Source: Streptomyces capitiformicae (GTDB taxonomy: Bacteria; Actinomycetota; Actinomycetes; Streptomycetales; Streptomycetaceae). Taken from it: a DNA stretch of 64,000 nucleotides. Where the stretch lies: positions 4,091,767 through 4,155,766 of the forward strand of contig NZ_CP022161.1 of assembly GCF_002214185.1 (NCBI RefSeq). Direction: 5' to 3'. Numbering within the stretch: the stretch's first letter is position 1; each line of letters opens with the position of its first letter. The notes under the pieces were generated by a model. It saw only the letters and a program-made list of their open reading frames with translations. It ran no database searches and had not been told where the DNA came from. Positions 31,913-40,315 of the stretch are shown here, in pieces. Position numbers and translations under genes: made by a program.

Positions 31913-33385
31913 TTGAGTACGGGACCCGGAGCAGCTTCCGTCCCCGCACCGACGACCGCCCACGAGTCCCCGCCCACCCCCGGCGTCCCCGAAGCCCCAC
32001 CGGACGCCACCTCCCCGGATACACCCGGTCCACCAGCCGCCGACCCCGAATCCACCGACACCCGCGAACATACGTCCATGTTCCGTTCGTTGCGGATCCG
32101 GAATTACCGGCTGTTCTTCGTCGGGCAGGTGGTGTCGAACATCGGTACCTGGATGCAGCGGATCGCGCAGGACTGGCTGGTGTTGAGCCTCACGGGCTCG
32201 TCCACGGCGGTCGGTGTGACGATGGCGCTGCAGTTCCTGCCGATGCTGTTGTTCGGGCTGTACGGCGGTGTGCTGGTGGACCGGTTCCCGAAGCGGCGGC
32301 TGCTGTTCCTGACACAGACGTCGATGGCGGTGACCGGGCTCGCGCTCGCCGCCCTGACGCTCTCGGGGTACGTACAGGTCTGGCATGTGTACCTCGCCGC
32401 ATTCGCCGTGGGCATGGCGACCGTGGTCGACAACCCGGCCCGGCAGTCGTTCGTGTCGGAGATGGTCGGCCCCGGGCAACTGCAGAACGCGGTCAGTCTG
32501 AACTCCGCCAACTTCCAGTCGGCCCGGCTGGTCGGCCCCGCCGTCGCCGGTGTGCTGATCACCACCGTCGGCACGGGCTGGGCGTTCCTCTACAACGGCC
32601 TCTCCTACGTCGCCCCCATCACCGGCCTGCTGCTGATGCGGACCCGCGACCTGCACCCCGCCCGCCGCGCACCCCGCGGCAAGGGGCAGCTCCGCGAGGG
32701 CCTGCGCTATGTCGCCGGACGCCCCGAACTGCTCTGGCCGATCGTGCTCGTCGGTTTCGTCGGCACCTTCGGCTTCAACTTCCCGGTCTGGCTGTCGGCG
32801 TACGCGGACGACGTGTTCCACTCCGGTGCCGGCTCCTACAGCCTCTTCAACACCCTCATGGCGGTCGGCTCGGTGTCCGGCGCCCTGCTCGCGGCCCGGC
32901 GCGGTACGGCCCGGCTGCGCGTCCTGATCGCGGGGGCGCTGGCCTTCGGCGTCCTGGAGATCGTGGCGGCGCTCGCACCTTCGTACTGGATCTTCGCGCT
33001 GCTCATGGCCCCGATAGGGATGTTCGGCCTGACGGTGAACGTCACCACCAACACGGCCATCCAGATGGGCACCGACCCCGCCATGCGCGGCCGGGTCATG
33101 GCCCTCTACATGATGGTCTTCCTCGGCGGTACGCCGCTGGGCGCGCCGATCGCCGGCTGGGTCACCGACGCGTACGGCCCCCGGGTGGGCTTCGTCGCCG
33201 GCGGCGTCGTCGCCACGGCCGCCGCGATCACGGTCGGACTGGTGCTGGTCAGGGCCGGCGGGCTGCGGCTGTCGCTGGGGTGGAACCAGGGGCGTCCCCG
33301 GGTGCGGTGCGTATCGAAGGATCCGTCGAAGGAGCCGCCGGTGCCTGCGGGGGGCTCGTCGGCCTCGTCGGCCTCTTCGTCCTAG
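31913..33385 (+). CDS. MFS exporter, probable MarR target
   Basis: A 490-residue major facilitator of the drug-exporter type with about twelve helices. TTG 31913 is chosen because AAGGAGG lies nine bases upstream; there is no comparable site near the longer in-frame starts. A Pro/Thr-rich cytoplasmic N-terminus of about 55 residues precedes MFRSLRIRNYRLFFVGQVVS, the usual helix 1 signature, and GVLVDRFPKRRLLFLTQTSM is the loop 2-3 motif. The C-terminus ends in an Ala/Ser run. Likely expels a toxic compound sensed by the MarR regulator upstream. Substrate unknown. Confidence 0.88.
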   Translation: MSTGPGAASVPAPTTAHESPPTPGVPEAPPDATSPDTPGPPAADPESTDTREHTSMFRSLRIRNYRLFFVGQVVSNIGTWMQRIAQDWLVLSLTGSSTAVGVTMALQFLPMLLFGLYGGVLVDRFPKRRLLFLTQTSMAVTGLALAALTLSGYVQVWHVYLAAFAVGMATVVDNPARQSFVSEMVGPGQLQNAVSLNSANFQSARLVGPAVAGVLITTVGTGWAFLYNGLSYVAPITGLLLMRTRDLHPARRAPRGKGQLREGLRYVAGRPELLWPIVLVGFVGTFGFNFPVWLSAYADDVFHSGAGSYSLFNTLMAVGSVSGALLAARRGTARLRVLIAGALAFGVLEIVAALAPSYWIFALLMAPIGMFGLTVNVTTNTAIQMGTDPAMRGRVMALYMMVFLGGTPLGAPIAGWVTDAYGPRVGFVAGGVVATAAAITVGLVLVRAGGLRLSLGWNQGRPRVRCVSKDPSKEPPVPAGGSSASSASSS

Positions 33386-33438
33386 GGAACCGGTGTCTGC
33401 GGCGGTCTCGTCGGGTCGGCTCTGGAAAGCTGACGAGC

Positions 33439-34011
33439 ATGAGACTGTTTGCCGCGGTGCTGCCGCCCGCCGATGTCGTCGATGAACTGCGGCTGCTGAT
33501 CGGGGGGTTGAAGGGGCGGACCGGTGCCGACCGGTTGCGGTGGACCGAGCCGCCCGGATGGCACTTCACGCTCGCCTTCTACGGCGAGGTCGACGACGAC
33601 GTCGTACCGGAACTGTCCCGGCGACTGGAACGCGCCGCCCACCGCACCGCCCCGTTCCCGCTGGCGCTGCGGGGCGGTGGACAGTTCGGACACGGCCGGG
33701 CGCTGTGGACGGGGGCCGAGGGGGACCTGGAGACCCTGCGGCTGCTCGCCGACCGGGCGGAGGCGGCGGGGCGCAAGGCCGGGCTGGACATGGGGGAGCA
33801 CCGCCGTTACACGCCCCACCTGACCGTGGCCCGCAGCCGGCACGCCCTCGACGTACGGCCGTACGTCGCCGCCCTCGACGCCTTCGCCGGGCTGAGATGG
33901 ACCGTCGCCGAGCTGGCGATGGTGCGCAGCAATCTGCCGACGTCCGGGGTGGCGGGGGAGCAGCCGCGGTACGAGGTGGTCGGCCGTTGGGGTCTGGGGG
34001 CGGGCGGTTAG
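33439..34011 (+). CDS. thpR: RNA 2',3'-cyclic phosphodiesterase (ThpR)
   Basis: A 190-residue 2H enzyme that opens 2',3'-cyclic phosphates on RNA. It starts MRLFAAVLPPADVVDELRLL, standard for ThpR, with catalytic motifs HFT (His42, Thr44) and HLT (His127, Thr129). Size and spacing match the family. ATG 33439 follows GGAAAG at about ten bases. It lies 53 bases after the MFS gene on the same strand but need not be in its operon. Confidence 0.92.
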   Translation: MRLFAAVLPPADVVDELRLLIGGLKGRTGADRLRWTEPPGWHFTLAFYGEVDDDVVPELSRRLERAAHRTAPFPLALRGGGQFGHGRALWTGAEGDLETLRLLADRAEAAGRKAGLDMGEHRRYTPHLTVARSRHALDVRPYVAALDAFAGLRWTVAELAMVRSNLPTSGVAGEQPRYEVVGRWGLGAGG

Positions 34012-34020
34012 TCTCGACGG

Positions 34021-34110
34021 GTGGACCCGAAGACCCGTAACCGGATCATGGCCGGTGTGCTTGTGCTGATGTTCGCGGTTGTCGCTGTCGCGGCGGCGCT
34101 CGGTAAGTGA
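34021..34110 (+). CDS. 29-residue single-pass membrane peptide
   Basis: GTG 34021 to TGA 34110 reads MDPKTRNRIMAGVLVLMF followed by VVAVAAALGK: a basic seven-residue cytoplasmic start and one hydrophobic helix. It begins nine bases after the thpR stop. Very small basic-plus-one-helix proteins with the MDPKTRNRIMAG start are conserved among streptomycetes to my recollection. Function unknown. Confidence 0.6.
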   Translation: MDPKTRNRIMAGVLVLMFAVVAVAAALGK

Positions 34111-34233
34111 CTGTTTCGTGGGGCGAGCCGGGGACTGCGGACCGTATTGATCTGCGGCCTGGCGGGGGCTGGTCGCGCCCACGCGGCGGAGCCGCAGATC
34201 AACACAGCCCCGCGCCCCTGAGTGAGCCGGTGG

Positions 34234-35226
34234 TTACCAGGCGAAGGCTTCCGGCGACGGGCCCGGGCCCGGGAAGATCTCGTCCAGTGACGTCAGCAAC
34301 TCCTCGCCCAGCTCCAGCTCCACCGCCCGTAGCGCGGATTCGAGCTGCTGCGCCGTGCGCGGGCCGACGATCGGGCCGGTGACACCGGGCCGCGTCAGCA
34401 GCCAGGCCAGAGCGGCCTCGCCGGGCTCGATGCCGTGTTTGTCGAGAAGGTCCTCGTACGCCTGGACCTGGGCGCGTACGGCGGTATTGGCGAGGGCGTC
34501 GGCGGAACGGCCGGAGGCGCGGCGGCCACCCTCGACCTCCTTCTTGATGACACCACCGAGCAGCCCGCCGTGCAGCGGCGACCAGGGGATGACCCCGAGG
34601 CCGTACTCCTGCGCGGCCGGGATGACCTCCATCTCGGCGCGGCGCTCGGCGAGGTTGTAGAGGCACTGCTCGCTGACGAGGCCGATGGTGCCGCCGCGGC
34701 GGGCGGCGATCTCGTTGGCCTGGGCGATCTTGTAGCCGGGGAAGTTGGAGGAGCCGACGTAGAGGATCTTGCCCTGCTGGACGAGAACGTCGATCGCCTG
34801 CCAGATCTCCTCGAAGGGAGTGGCGCGGTCGACGTGGTGGAACTGGTAGACGTCGATGTAGTCCGTCCGGAGCCGCTTGAGGCTGGCGTCGACGGCCCGC
34901 CGGATGTTCAGGGCGGAGAGCTTGTCGTGGTTGGGCCAGGCGTCCTGGGACGCCGCCATGTTCCCGTACACCTTGGTGGCGAGCACGACCTTGTCACGCC
35001 GGTCGCCGCCCTTGGCGAACCAGCTGCCGATGATCGATTCCGTACGACCCTTGTTCTCGCCCCAGCCGTACACGTTCGCCGTGTCGAAGAAGTTGATCCC
35101 CGCGTCCAGCGCCGCGTCCATGATCGCGTGACTGTCCGCTTCGTCGGTCTGCGGCCCGAAGTTCATGGTCCCGAGAACCAGTCGGCTGACCTTGAGGCCC
35201 GTGCGTCCGAGCTGTGTGTACTTCAT
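34234..35226 (-). CDS. Aldo-keto reductase
   Basis: A 330-residue NADPH-dependent oxidoreductase of the AKR superfamily (yakC/IolS-like branch). It starts MKYTQLGRTGLKVSRLVLGT; the catalytic tetrad includes Asp and Tyr in INFFDTANVYGWGENKGRTE, Lys in KVVLATKVYG and His in VYQFHHVDRATPFEEIW. Cofactor loops WSPLHGGLLGG and TGPIVGPRTAQQLES are intact. Reduces an aldehyde or ketone; substrate unknown. The plus-strand region just beyond its 3' end (34140-34220) carries another GC-rich palindromic intergenic sequence. Confidence 0.92.
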   Translation of the reverse strand: MKYTQLGRTGLKVSRLVLGTMNFGPQTDEADSHAIMDAALDAGINFFDTANVYGWGENKGRTESIIGSWFAKGGDRRDKVVLATKVYGNMAASQDAWPNHDKLSALNIRRAVDASLKRLRTDYIDVYQFHHVDRATPFEEIWQAIDVLVQQGKILYVGSSNFPGYKIAQANEIAARRGGTIGLVSEQCLYNLAERRAEMEVIPAAQEYGLGVIPWSPLHGGLLGGVIKKEVEGGRRASGRSADALANTAVRAQVQAYEDLLDKHGIEPGEAALAWLLTRPGVTGPIVGPRTAQQLESALRAVELELGEELLTSLDEIFPGPGPSPEAFAW

Positions 35227-35255
35227 GGGTGCCAGCCAAGGGCGTGGAGTGCGCT

Positions 35256-37046
35256 CTAGGCAAGGGGGGTTCGGTCGGGGGGAGGAGGCATATGTTTCAC
35301 CACTCGCACGACGACACCGGATTGCCCGGTGTCGAAGTCGATCGTGGGCTCGACCTCGATCAGGTCGTCGAGTCTCCCGTGCAGCGCCAGCACAGCCCCG
35401 AGCTGCATCACCTTCCCACCGAATCCGGTGTCGAACAGGTGGCGGAACAGGGCTTCGGCATCGTCTACGCGGCCGTCCTGGACCAGCGACGCACCCAGCA
35501 CCTGCGCCATCTCGCAGGCGGCCGCGCGGTGACCGGCTCCCGCTTGGAGTGCGCCGCGGAGCAGAGCCAGGGCCTCGTCGTGCGCACCCCTGCCGACCAG
35601 CGTGCGGGCAAGCGCGACGGCCGTTTCTTCCGGGCTGCTGGTGCCGGCTGTTTCCCGCAGCCATGGTTCGGGTTCGTCCGCGAGGTCTTCCCGCAGCAGC
35701 TTGGCGGCGAACCGGTCGGCGAGAAACGGGCGAATGACGTGGTCGCTGTCGCGGAACAGGTCCTCGGCATCCTTGGTTTCGCCGCAGCGAGCCATCGCGA
35801 ACATGAGGGCATGGACGGCCTCACCGAGGCCCACGATGCTGAGGCTTGATATCGCCCGCCACGAGATGTGGGGAGCCGAGCCGATGGCGCTCAGGCTGAT
35901 GAGCACCTTGTCGGTGTCACCGGCCGCGTGTGCCAGTGCCGCCTCCCACACCGGATCCGCCACCGGCGTCCCGCTGTGGTCCAGCAGATAGTCGAAGGCC
36001 TTCCACCGATCCCCGTCCCCCGGCATGAGCAGACTGGTCACCCCGTACCGCACATGCGCCGCCCACTCGAACGCCGCCTCCAGCGGCTCGGGGCGCAGGA
36101 CGGCGCCGCCCGCCGCCGACAGATGGTGTTCGTGCAGCTCGGCCAGTAGCTCCCGCGGATACGGCCCCCGCAACCCCGTACGCGCCAGATCGACGGCCGT
36201 CGCGACGAGCGCCGCTCCCCGGGCGTGCCCGATCGACGTACGGGCCTGGCGCCAGTCGCGGAGCAGCACCGGGCCCGCCGCCAGATACTCGGCGATGCCG
36301 TGCGGCCCGTGATGGGCGACCGCGTCGGCGATGCGGGAGTCGTCGCAGGCGCCGGCCCGCTCCAGCTCGGCCGTGCTCCACAGGCGGTCCAACTCGATGA
36401 CGGCGGCCCGGCGCAGAACCCGGTCGCCGAGGTCGGCCAGGGGATGACCGCCGCCGTCACCGTCACCCGGCGCGTAGAACTTCGTGTACTCCTTGCGCCG
36501 CATCGTCGCGATCACCGGCACCCCGAGGGCGACGAGTTCGTCGAGGACATCGGCTTCGAGGCCGTCGGGGCCGAGATGTCGCTCCAGGTCGTCGAGCCAG
36601 ACCAGACACGGGACGCCGGCCCGCTCGACCGCGTCGGGCGCCCTTCCCGGGTGGGCCGAGCGGCTGGGCGGGACGATCACCCGGTGGCCGGGCAGTACGT
36701 GCCGTACGGCCTCGAACGTGGCCCGTGTCTTGCCCGCCGTCGAGTCGCCGAGGACCAGCACGAGTCCGCCGCGCTCCGCCGCCGTGCGGACCCGGTCGCG
36801 CAGTTCGTCGTCCACGTCGCGGCGTACGTAGGGCGGCAGTTCGGTGCCGTCCTCGCCGGGGCGGGCCCGGTGGGCGCCGGCGGCCAGGGCGTTCCAGGCG
36901 CCGGCGAGAGGCCAGCGGTCGGCGTTCTGGAGGTAGCGGGGCAGGACGGCGGGGGCCTCCGCCAGCGAGTTCAAGGTCAGGTGCTGGATCGACCCGGTCT
37001 GGACGACCTGGCCCTGGCGGCCACCGGAGACGCTGTTCTCCCCCAT
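35256..37046 (-). CDS. STAND-like P-loop NTPase with helical repeat C-terminus
   Basis: A 596-residue protein. The N-terminus (GENSVSGGRQGQVVQTGSIQ) is a beta-motif seen at the front of Streptomyces NTPase/TPR signalling proteins. The NTPase has Walker A LGDSTAGKT (99-107) and Walker B CLVWLDDLE (147-155), with a sensor-like loop VPVIATMRRKEY. The C-terminal third is helical and repeat-like (DEALALLRGALQAGAG, EALFRHLFDTGFGGK), consistent with TPRs. This architecture fits a STAND-type switch in which ATP-dependent oligomerisation follows ligand sensing; many bacterial ones act in phage defence, but no effector domain is visible here. yidD lies 11 bases upstream on the same strand. Confidence 0.78.
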   Translation of the reverse strand: MGENSVSGGRQGQVVQTGSIQHLTLNSLAEAPAVLPRYLQNADRWPLAGAWNALAAGAHRARPGEDGTELPPYVRRDVDDELRDRVRTAAERGGLVLVLGDSTAGKTRATFEAVRHVLPGHRVIVPPSRSAHPGRAPDAVERAGVPCLVWLDDLERHLGPDGLEADVLDELVALGVPVIATMRRKEYTKFYAPGDGDGGGHPLADLGDRVLRRAAVIELDRLWSTAELERAGACDDSRIADAVAHHGPHGIAEYLAAGPVLLRDWRQARTSIGHARGAALVATAVDLARTGLRGPYPRELLAELHEHHLSAAGGAVLRPEPLEAAFEWAAHVRYGVTSLLMPGDGDRWKAFDYLLDHSGTPVADPVWEAALAHAAGDTDKVLISLSAIGSAPHISWRAISSLSIVGLGEAVHALMFAMARCGETKDAEDLFRDSDHVIRPFLADRFAAKLLREDLADEPEPWLRETAGTSSPEETAVALARTLVGRGAHDEALALLRGALQAGAGHRAAACEMAQVLGASLVQDGRVDDAEALFRHLFDTGFGGKVMQLGAVLALHGRLDDLIEVEPTIDFDTGQSGVVVRVVKHMPPPPDRTPLA

Positions 37047-37057
37047 GCCTCCCTACG

Positions 37058-37573
37058 CTAACCGGACTTGGGGCGGTCGGGGCGGCGGTCGGCGGGTACC
37101 GGATCCACACCGTGCCGTCGCTCGGCCTCGGCCGGGGTGCAGCGCAGGAGGCGACGGATCGTCAGCAGGCCGCCGCGCAGCGCGCCGTGGCGGTGCAGGG
37201 CCTGCACGGCGTAGGTCGAGCAGGTCGGCGTGTACGGGCAGCGGGGCGGGGTGGCCGGGCTGATCCGGCGGCGGTAGTGGACGACGGCGGAGTAGAGGGC
37301 ACAGGCGGCGCGGCCTCGCGGAGCGGGGGCGGCCGGGTCCGGCGACCTCACGGCGGGCCGCGCCGTGACCAGGGTCGACACGGTCAACAACGCTGTCAGC
37401 GCCGCGACTTCACGGCAGGGCGCGGTGACGGTATTCCACCAGACGGATACGTCGAGGCAGCCCTCCAGGCAGCGGCAACAGCGATTGTCCCTACGGTCCT
37501 GCCCCTGATGCTCCCGTCGCGCCTGGCGCTGCTGCCGCCTGGCCCGCCGCGCCCCGGAATCACCCCATGTCAT
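37058..37573 (-). CDS. yidD: YidD membrane insertion factor with long N-terminal extension
   Basis: A 171-residue protein. The C-terminal half is a YidD domain: YRRRISPATPPRCPYTPTCS with the conserved Cys pair, then YAVQALHRHGALRGGLLTIR and LLRCTP, ending near GVDPVP. YidD helps YidC-mediated protein insertion. The first 90 residues are extra: a basic start, a Cys cluster (DNRCCRCLEGCLDV) and a short hydrophobic helix (VAALTALLTVSTLV). The canonical yidD lies beside rnpA/yidC near the origin; here it is ectopic, upstream of a STAND-like gene. ATG 37573 is the best start, though an internal one is possible. Confidence 0.78.
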   Translation of the reverse strand: MTWGDSGARRARRQQRQARREHQGQDRRDNRCCRCLEGCLDVSVWWNTVTAPCREVAALTALLTVSTLVTARPAVRSPDPAAPAPRGRAACALYSAVVHYRRRISPATPPRCPYTPTCSTYAVQALHRHGALRGGLLTIRRLLRCTPAEAERRHGVDPVPADRRPDRPKSG

Positions 37574-37968
37574 GCGTCGTCGTCCTCACCGCGCTCTGTC
37601 CGCACCTCGTCGATCGGAGTCGACACGCAGAGTCCCACATCGGTCGGGTGCGGCCGGTTCGGGGGCTTGTGGTGCCGCCGTTGTGTTCGCCGACGACGCC
37701 TCCTGCCTCGAACTCTTCCGCGAGGTGCGTGGCAGCGAGCGGGTGACGCCCGTCGAACTGCCCTGGCTGGACGTCGAGATGGCGTTCCTCATCGTGGTCT
37801 GCCGCCACCCCCGGTGACGATGTCGCGCTCGCCCTCGACTACCGGACCGATCCGGCCGATCCCCGGGTCGTGGGCACCGACTTCTGTACTGATCCCCGGG
37901 GATGCGAGTGGCGGGTGGTGGCCCCCACGTTCTCGGAGTTCGCTGCCGCGCTCGGTCTCATGCCGTAG
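37572..37968 (+). pseudogene. Frameshifted SUKH (SMI1/KNR4)-like gene
   Basis: Two frames together encode one protein. Up to 37817 the frame reads VFADDASCLELFREVRGSER, then VELPWLDVEMAFLIVV and CRHPR, where it stops. Removing one C from the five-C run at 37808-37812 restores CRHP GDDVALALDYRTDPADP and the SUKH-type ending WRVVAPTFSEFAAALGLMP up to the stop at 37968. A second shift near 37680 may have damaged the N-terminal half. SUKH proteins are often immunity proteins against nuclease toxins. The divergent yidD begins at the same place, and the 3' end overlaps the end of the MFS gene by 11 bases. Confidence 0.6.
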
Positions 37969-39268
37969 TGGGGGCGTTGTCGGGGGCGGGGCGGGTCGGC
38001 TGACGGCGGGGAAGCAGGAGTGGGGTCGCCAGGAGGAGCAGGCCCGCCAGGGCGATCGCGAGGCGCGGGCCGGTGGCGGCGGCCAGGAGGCCCCACAGGG
38101 CCGTCAGGGCCGCGATCGTGAGTTTGACGGTGGCCGACCAGGCGGAGAGGGTACGGGCCACTCGGTCGGGCGGGGTCTCGTTGAGGCGGTATGTGGCGCT
38201 CACCGGGTTGAAGACGCCCGCGCAGGTGATCAGGCCGAGTTCGACCGCCATGACCAGGACGAGTCCGCTGACTCCGGGGTGGACGAACGCCAGCCCCAGC
38301 GACCAGCAGGCCCGCAGTGCCCCTGCGGTCAGCAGGACCCGGTGCGAGCCGTAGCGGGCGACCAGCCGCCGCGAGAGGCGGGAGCCGATCAGGCCGCCCG
38401 CGCAGGGGACCGCGAAGGCGAGGCCGTACTGCCAGGGGGAGAAGCCGAGTTCGCCGACCATCAGGACCATCAGCAGCGGTGCGGTCGCCATGATCAGGCC
38501 GTTGACCAGCACCGTGTTGAGGAACAGAGGACGCAGCGCCGGGCTGCCGAGGATGTGCCGCCAGCCGTCCAGCAGATCACCGGGGCGGAGCCGGGACGCT
38601 GCCTCCGTCTGTGCCGGTGCCTCCGTCTGTGCCGGTGCCTCCGCCCGGGCCGGTGCCTCCGCCCGGGCCGGACGCGGGTCCGTACCGCCACCGATCGCGC
38701 GGATCCCCACCGCCGACAGCAGGAAGCTGATCGCGTTGGCCAGTACGGTCAGCACCGGGCCGAACAGGCCGATCGCGGCGCCGCCCAGGGGCGGGCCGAG
38801 CATCGTGGTGGTCCAGGTCGTGGCCTCGAAGCGGCCGTTCGCGACGAGGAGGTCACCGGGCGGGACGAGGGCCTTCAGATACGCGCCGCTCGCCGCGGTG
38901 AAGGTGATGTCGGCCGCCGCGACGACCACCGAGACGAGGAGCAGTTGGGGAAAGGTGAGGAGGTCGAGAACGTACGCGGCGGGTACCGTCAGCAGCGCCG
39001 CGCACCGGACCAGGTCCATCGCGATCATCACCGGCCGCTTGCGGCGGAACTCCACCCACGGCCCGAGCGGCACCGCCACCGCCGCCCCCACCGCCGGCCC
39101 GATCGCCGCGAGCGCCGACACCTCTGCCGGCCCGACGTCCAGCACGAGCACCGCGATCAACGGAAACGCGTCGAACGCCAGCCACGTACCGACCGCACTG
39201 ACCGCATATGCCGCCCATAACCAGCGGAACTCCCGCCCCAGCGACCGCTTGGTCCGTATCCCTGTCAC
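37958..39268 (-). CDS. MFS transporter
   Basis: A 436-residue facilitator with about twelve helices: GREFRWLWAAYAVSAVGTWL at helix 1 and EFRRKRPVMIAMDLVRCAAL at the loop 2-3 motif. The long cytoplasmic loop between the halves holds an EAPARAEAPAQTEAPAQTEA repeat from duplicated 24-bp units. Substrate unknown; the sequence resembles small-molecule exporters. GTG 39268 is chosen as the first start in register. The 3' end overlaps the decayed SUKH gene on the other strand. Confidence 0.85.
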   Translation of the reverse strand: MTGIRTKRSLGREFRWLWAAYAVSAVGTWLAFDAFPLIAVLVLDVGPAEVSALAAIGPAVGAAVAVPLGPWVEFRRKRPVMIAMDLVRCAALLTVPAAYVLDLLTFPQLLLVSVVVAAADITFTAASGAYLKALVPPGDLLVANGRFEATTWTTTMLGPPLGGAAIGLFGPVLTVLANAISFLLSAVGIRAIGGGTDPRPARAEAPARAEAPAQTEAPAQTEAASRLRPGDLLDGWRHILGSPALRPLFLNTVLVNGLIMATAPLLMVLMVGELGFSPWQYGLAFAVPCAGGLIGSRLSRRLVARYGSHRVLLTAGALRACWSLGLAFVHPGVSGLVLVMAVELGLITCAGVFNPVSATYRLNETPPDRVARTLSAWSATVKLTIAALTALWGLLAAATGPRLAIALAGLLLLATPLLLPRRQPTRPAPDNAPTTA

Positions 39269-39304
39269 TGTCTCCGTGTATCACTTCGGGCAGCGGTCGG
39301 TGTG

Positions 39305-39892
39305 TCAGTTCCGCGGGAACTCGTCGGTCCTGAGGGTCAGACCGATCACGGTGTCGGTGAGGTCGAGTTCGTCGCCGAAGGGGAGGGTCGTCTCGGTGAT
39401 GTAGTCGCCGTTCTTGGGGTGCGTGTAGATGTGGCACCGGCCCTGGTAGGGGTCCGCGATGAGGTAGACGGGCACCTCGGCGGTGGCGTATGCGATCTTC
39501 TTGGGGCCGTAGTCGTTCGCCGCGGTCTTCTTGGAGATGACCTCGGCGACGAACTCGACGTCCTCGTGGTGCCACAGCCCCTTGGCGTCCTTGACGGCGG
39601 CTTCGGACAAGAGGGTCACGTCGGTGGCGAAGCCGTTGAGGTACCCCGGGTAGTCGATGCGGACGTCGGACTTCAGGCGCTGGCGGGGATACCTGGTCCG
39701 CAACTGCTCGATGATGTCCAGGATGATCTCCCAGTGGGTGTCCCGCTGTGGCGACATGAAGATGTTCCCCTCGACGATCTCGACCTTGAATCCCTCGGGG
39801 ACGGGCATCTTCTCCAGCCACTCGAACATCGTGTCGAGCGTGAGTTCGCCGCTGTTCTCGGCCATCTCGATCCTGTCTTCAAGGACGGTCAT
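39305..39892 (-). CDS. Uma2-family (DUF820) putative endonuclease
   Basis: A 195-residue protein of the Uma2/DUF820 family, which has a PD-(D/E)XK nuclease fold. Family blocks: PEGFKVEIVEGNIFMSP with the Glu-Gly-x-hydrophobic motif, DIIEQLRTRYP, VRIDYPGYLNGFATDVTLLS with the metal-binding Asp, and FVAEVISKKTAANDYGPKK with the E-x-K catalytic pair. ATG 39892 has a strong GGGGAGGAG site. These genes are multi-copy in streptomycetes and their biological role is not established. Confidence 0.88.
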   Translation of the reverse strand: MTVLEDRIEMAENSGELTLDTMFEWLEKMPVPEGFKVEIVEGNIFMSPQRDTHWEIILDIIEQLRTRYPRQRLKSDVRIDYPGYLNGFATDVTLLSEAAVKDAKGLWHHEDVEFVAEVISKKTAANDYGPKKIAYATAEVPVYLIADPYQGRCHIYTHPKNGDYITETTLPFGDELDLTDTVIGLTLRTDEFPRN

Positions 39893-40004
39893 CGTGGCGC
39901 TCCTCCCCGACTGCCGCTAGATCGCACGCAGTCGCGCGGTACAACGATACGTACGGTGACCTGGGACACGAACGCGACGGTGAAACTTCCTTGCGCCGCC
40001 GTCG

Positions 40005-40297
40005 CCCGAGCCGATTCGGGTTCCTGCGGCCGGGCGGGCGTGGCAGACCGCCGAGTGGTGGCGGTTCCAGTGGGAGAACACCGAGCTCGTCGACGTCACC
40101 TCGGTCGGGCTCCAGGAGGACGGGTGGAGGGACTGGCTGCTGTGGGCGCGGGCGTGCGTCGAGCGGCGGCCGGGGCGGGGCGATCAGGCGGTCGTGGAGA
40201 CGTTGGAGGCCGATCAGGCGGTCGTGGAGACGTTGGAGGCCGATCAGGGGAGTATCTGCCGTTCGCGCTGGTGACCGCGACCAGGAAAGCGGCGTAG
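40005..40297 (+). pseudogene. 3' remnant of a SAM-dependent methyltransferase
   Basis: From about 40005 the frame reads AWQTAEWWRFQWENTELVDV and DGWRDWLLWARACVERRPG, the recognisable C-terminal part of Streptomyces class I methyltransferases. It then contains a 30-bp tandem duplication (two copies of DQAVVETLEA) and loses frame at the G-run near 40252; a single extra G restores GEYLPFALVTATRKAA and the stop at 40297. The catalytic N-terminal two thirds with the SAM-binding motifs are absent. Non-functional; the interval to 39892 has no other gene. Confidence 0.65.
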
Positions 40298-40315
40298 AGG
40301 GGCTCGTACCCGTGC

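Noticed and set aside
37058-37573. Replication-origin region because of yidD
   Set aside because: No rnpA, rpmH, dnaA, gidB or parAB nearby; this yidD is ectopic.
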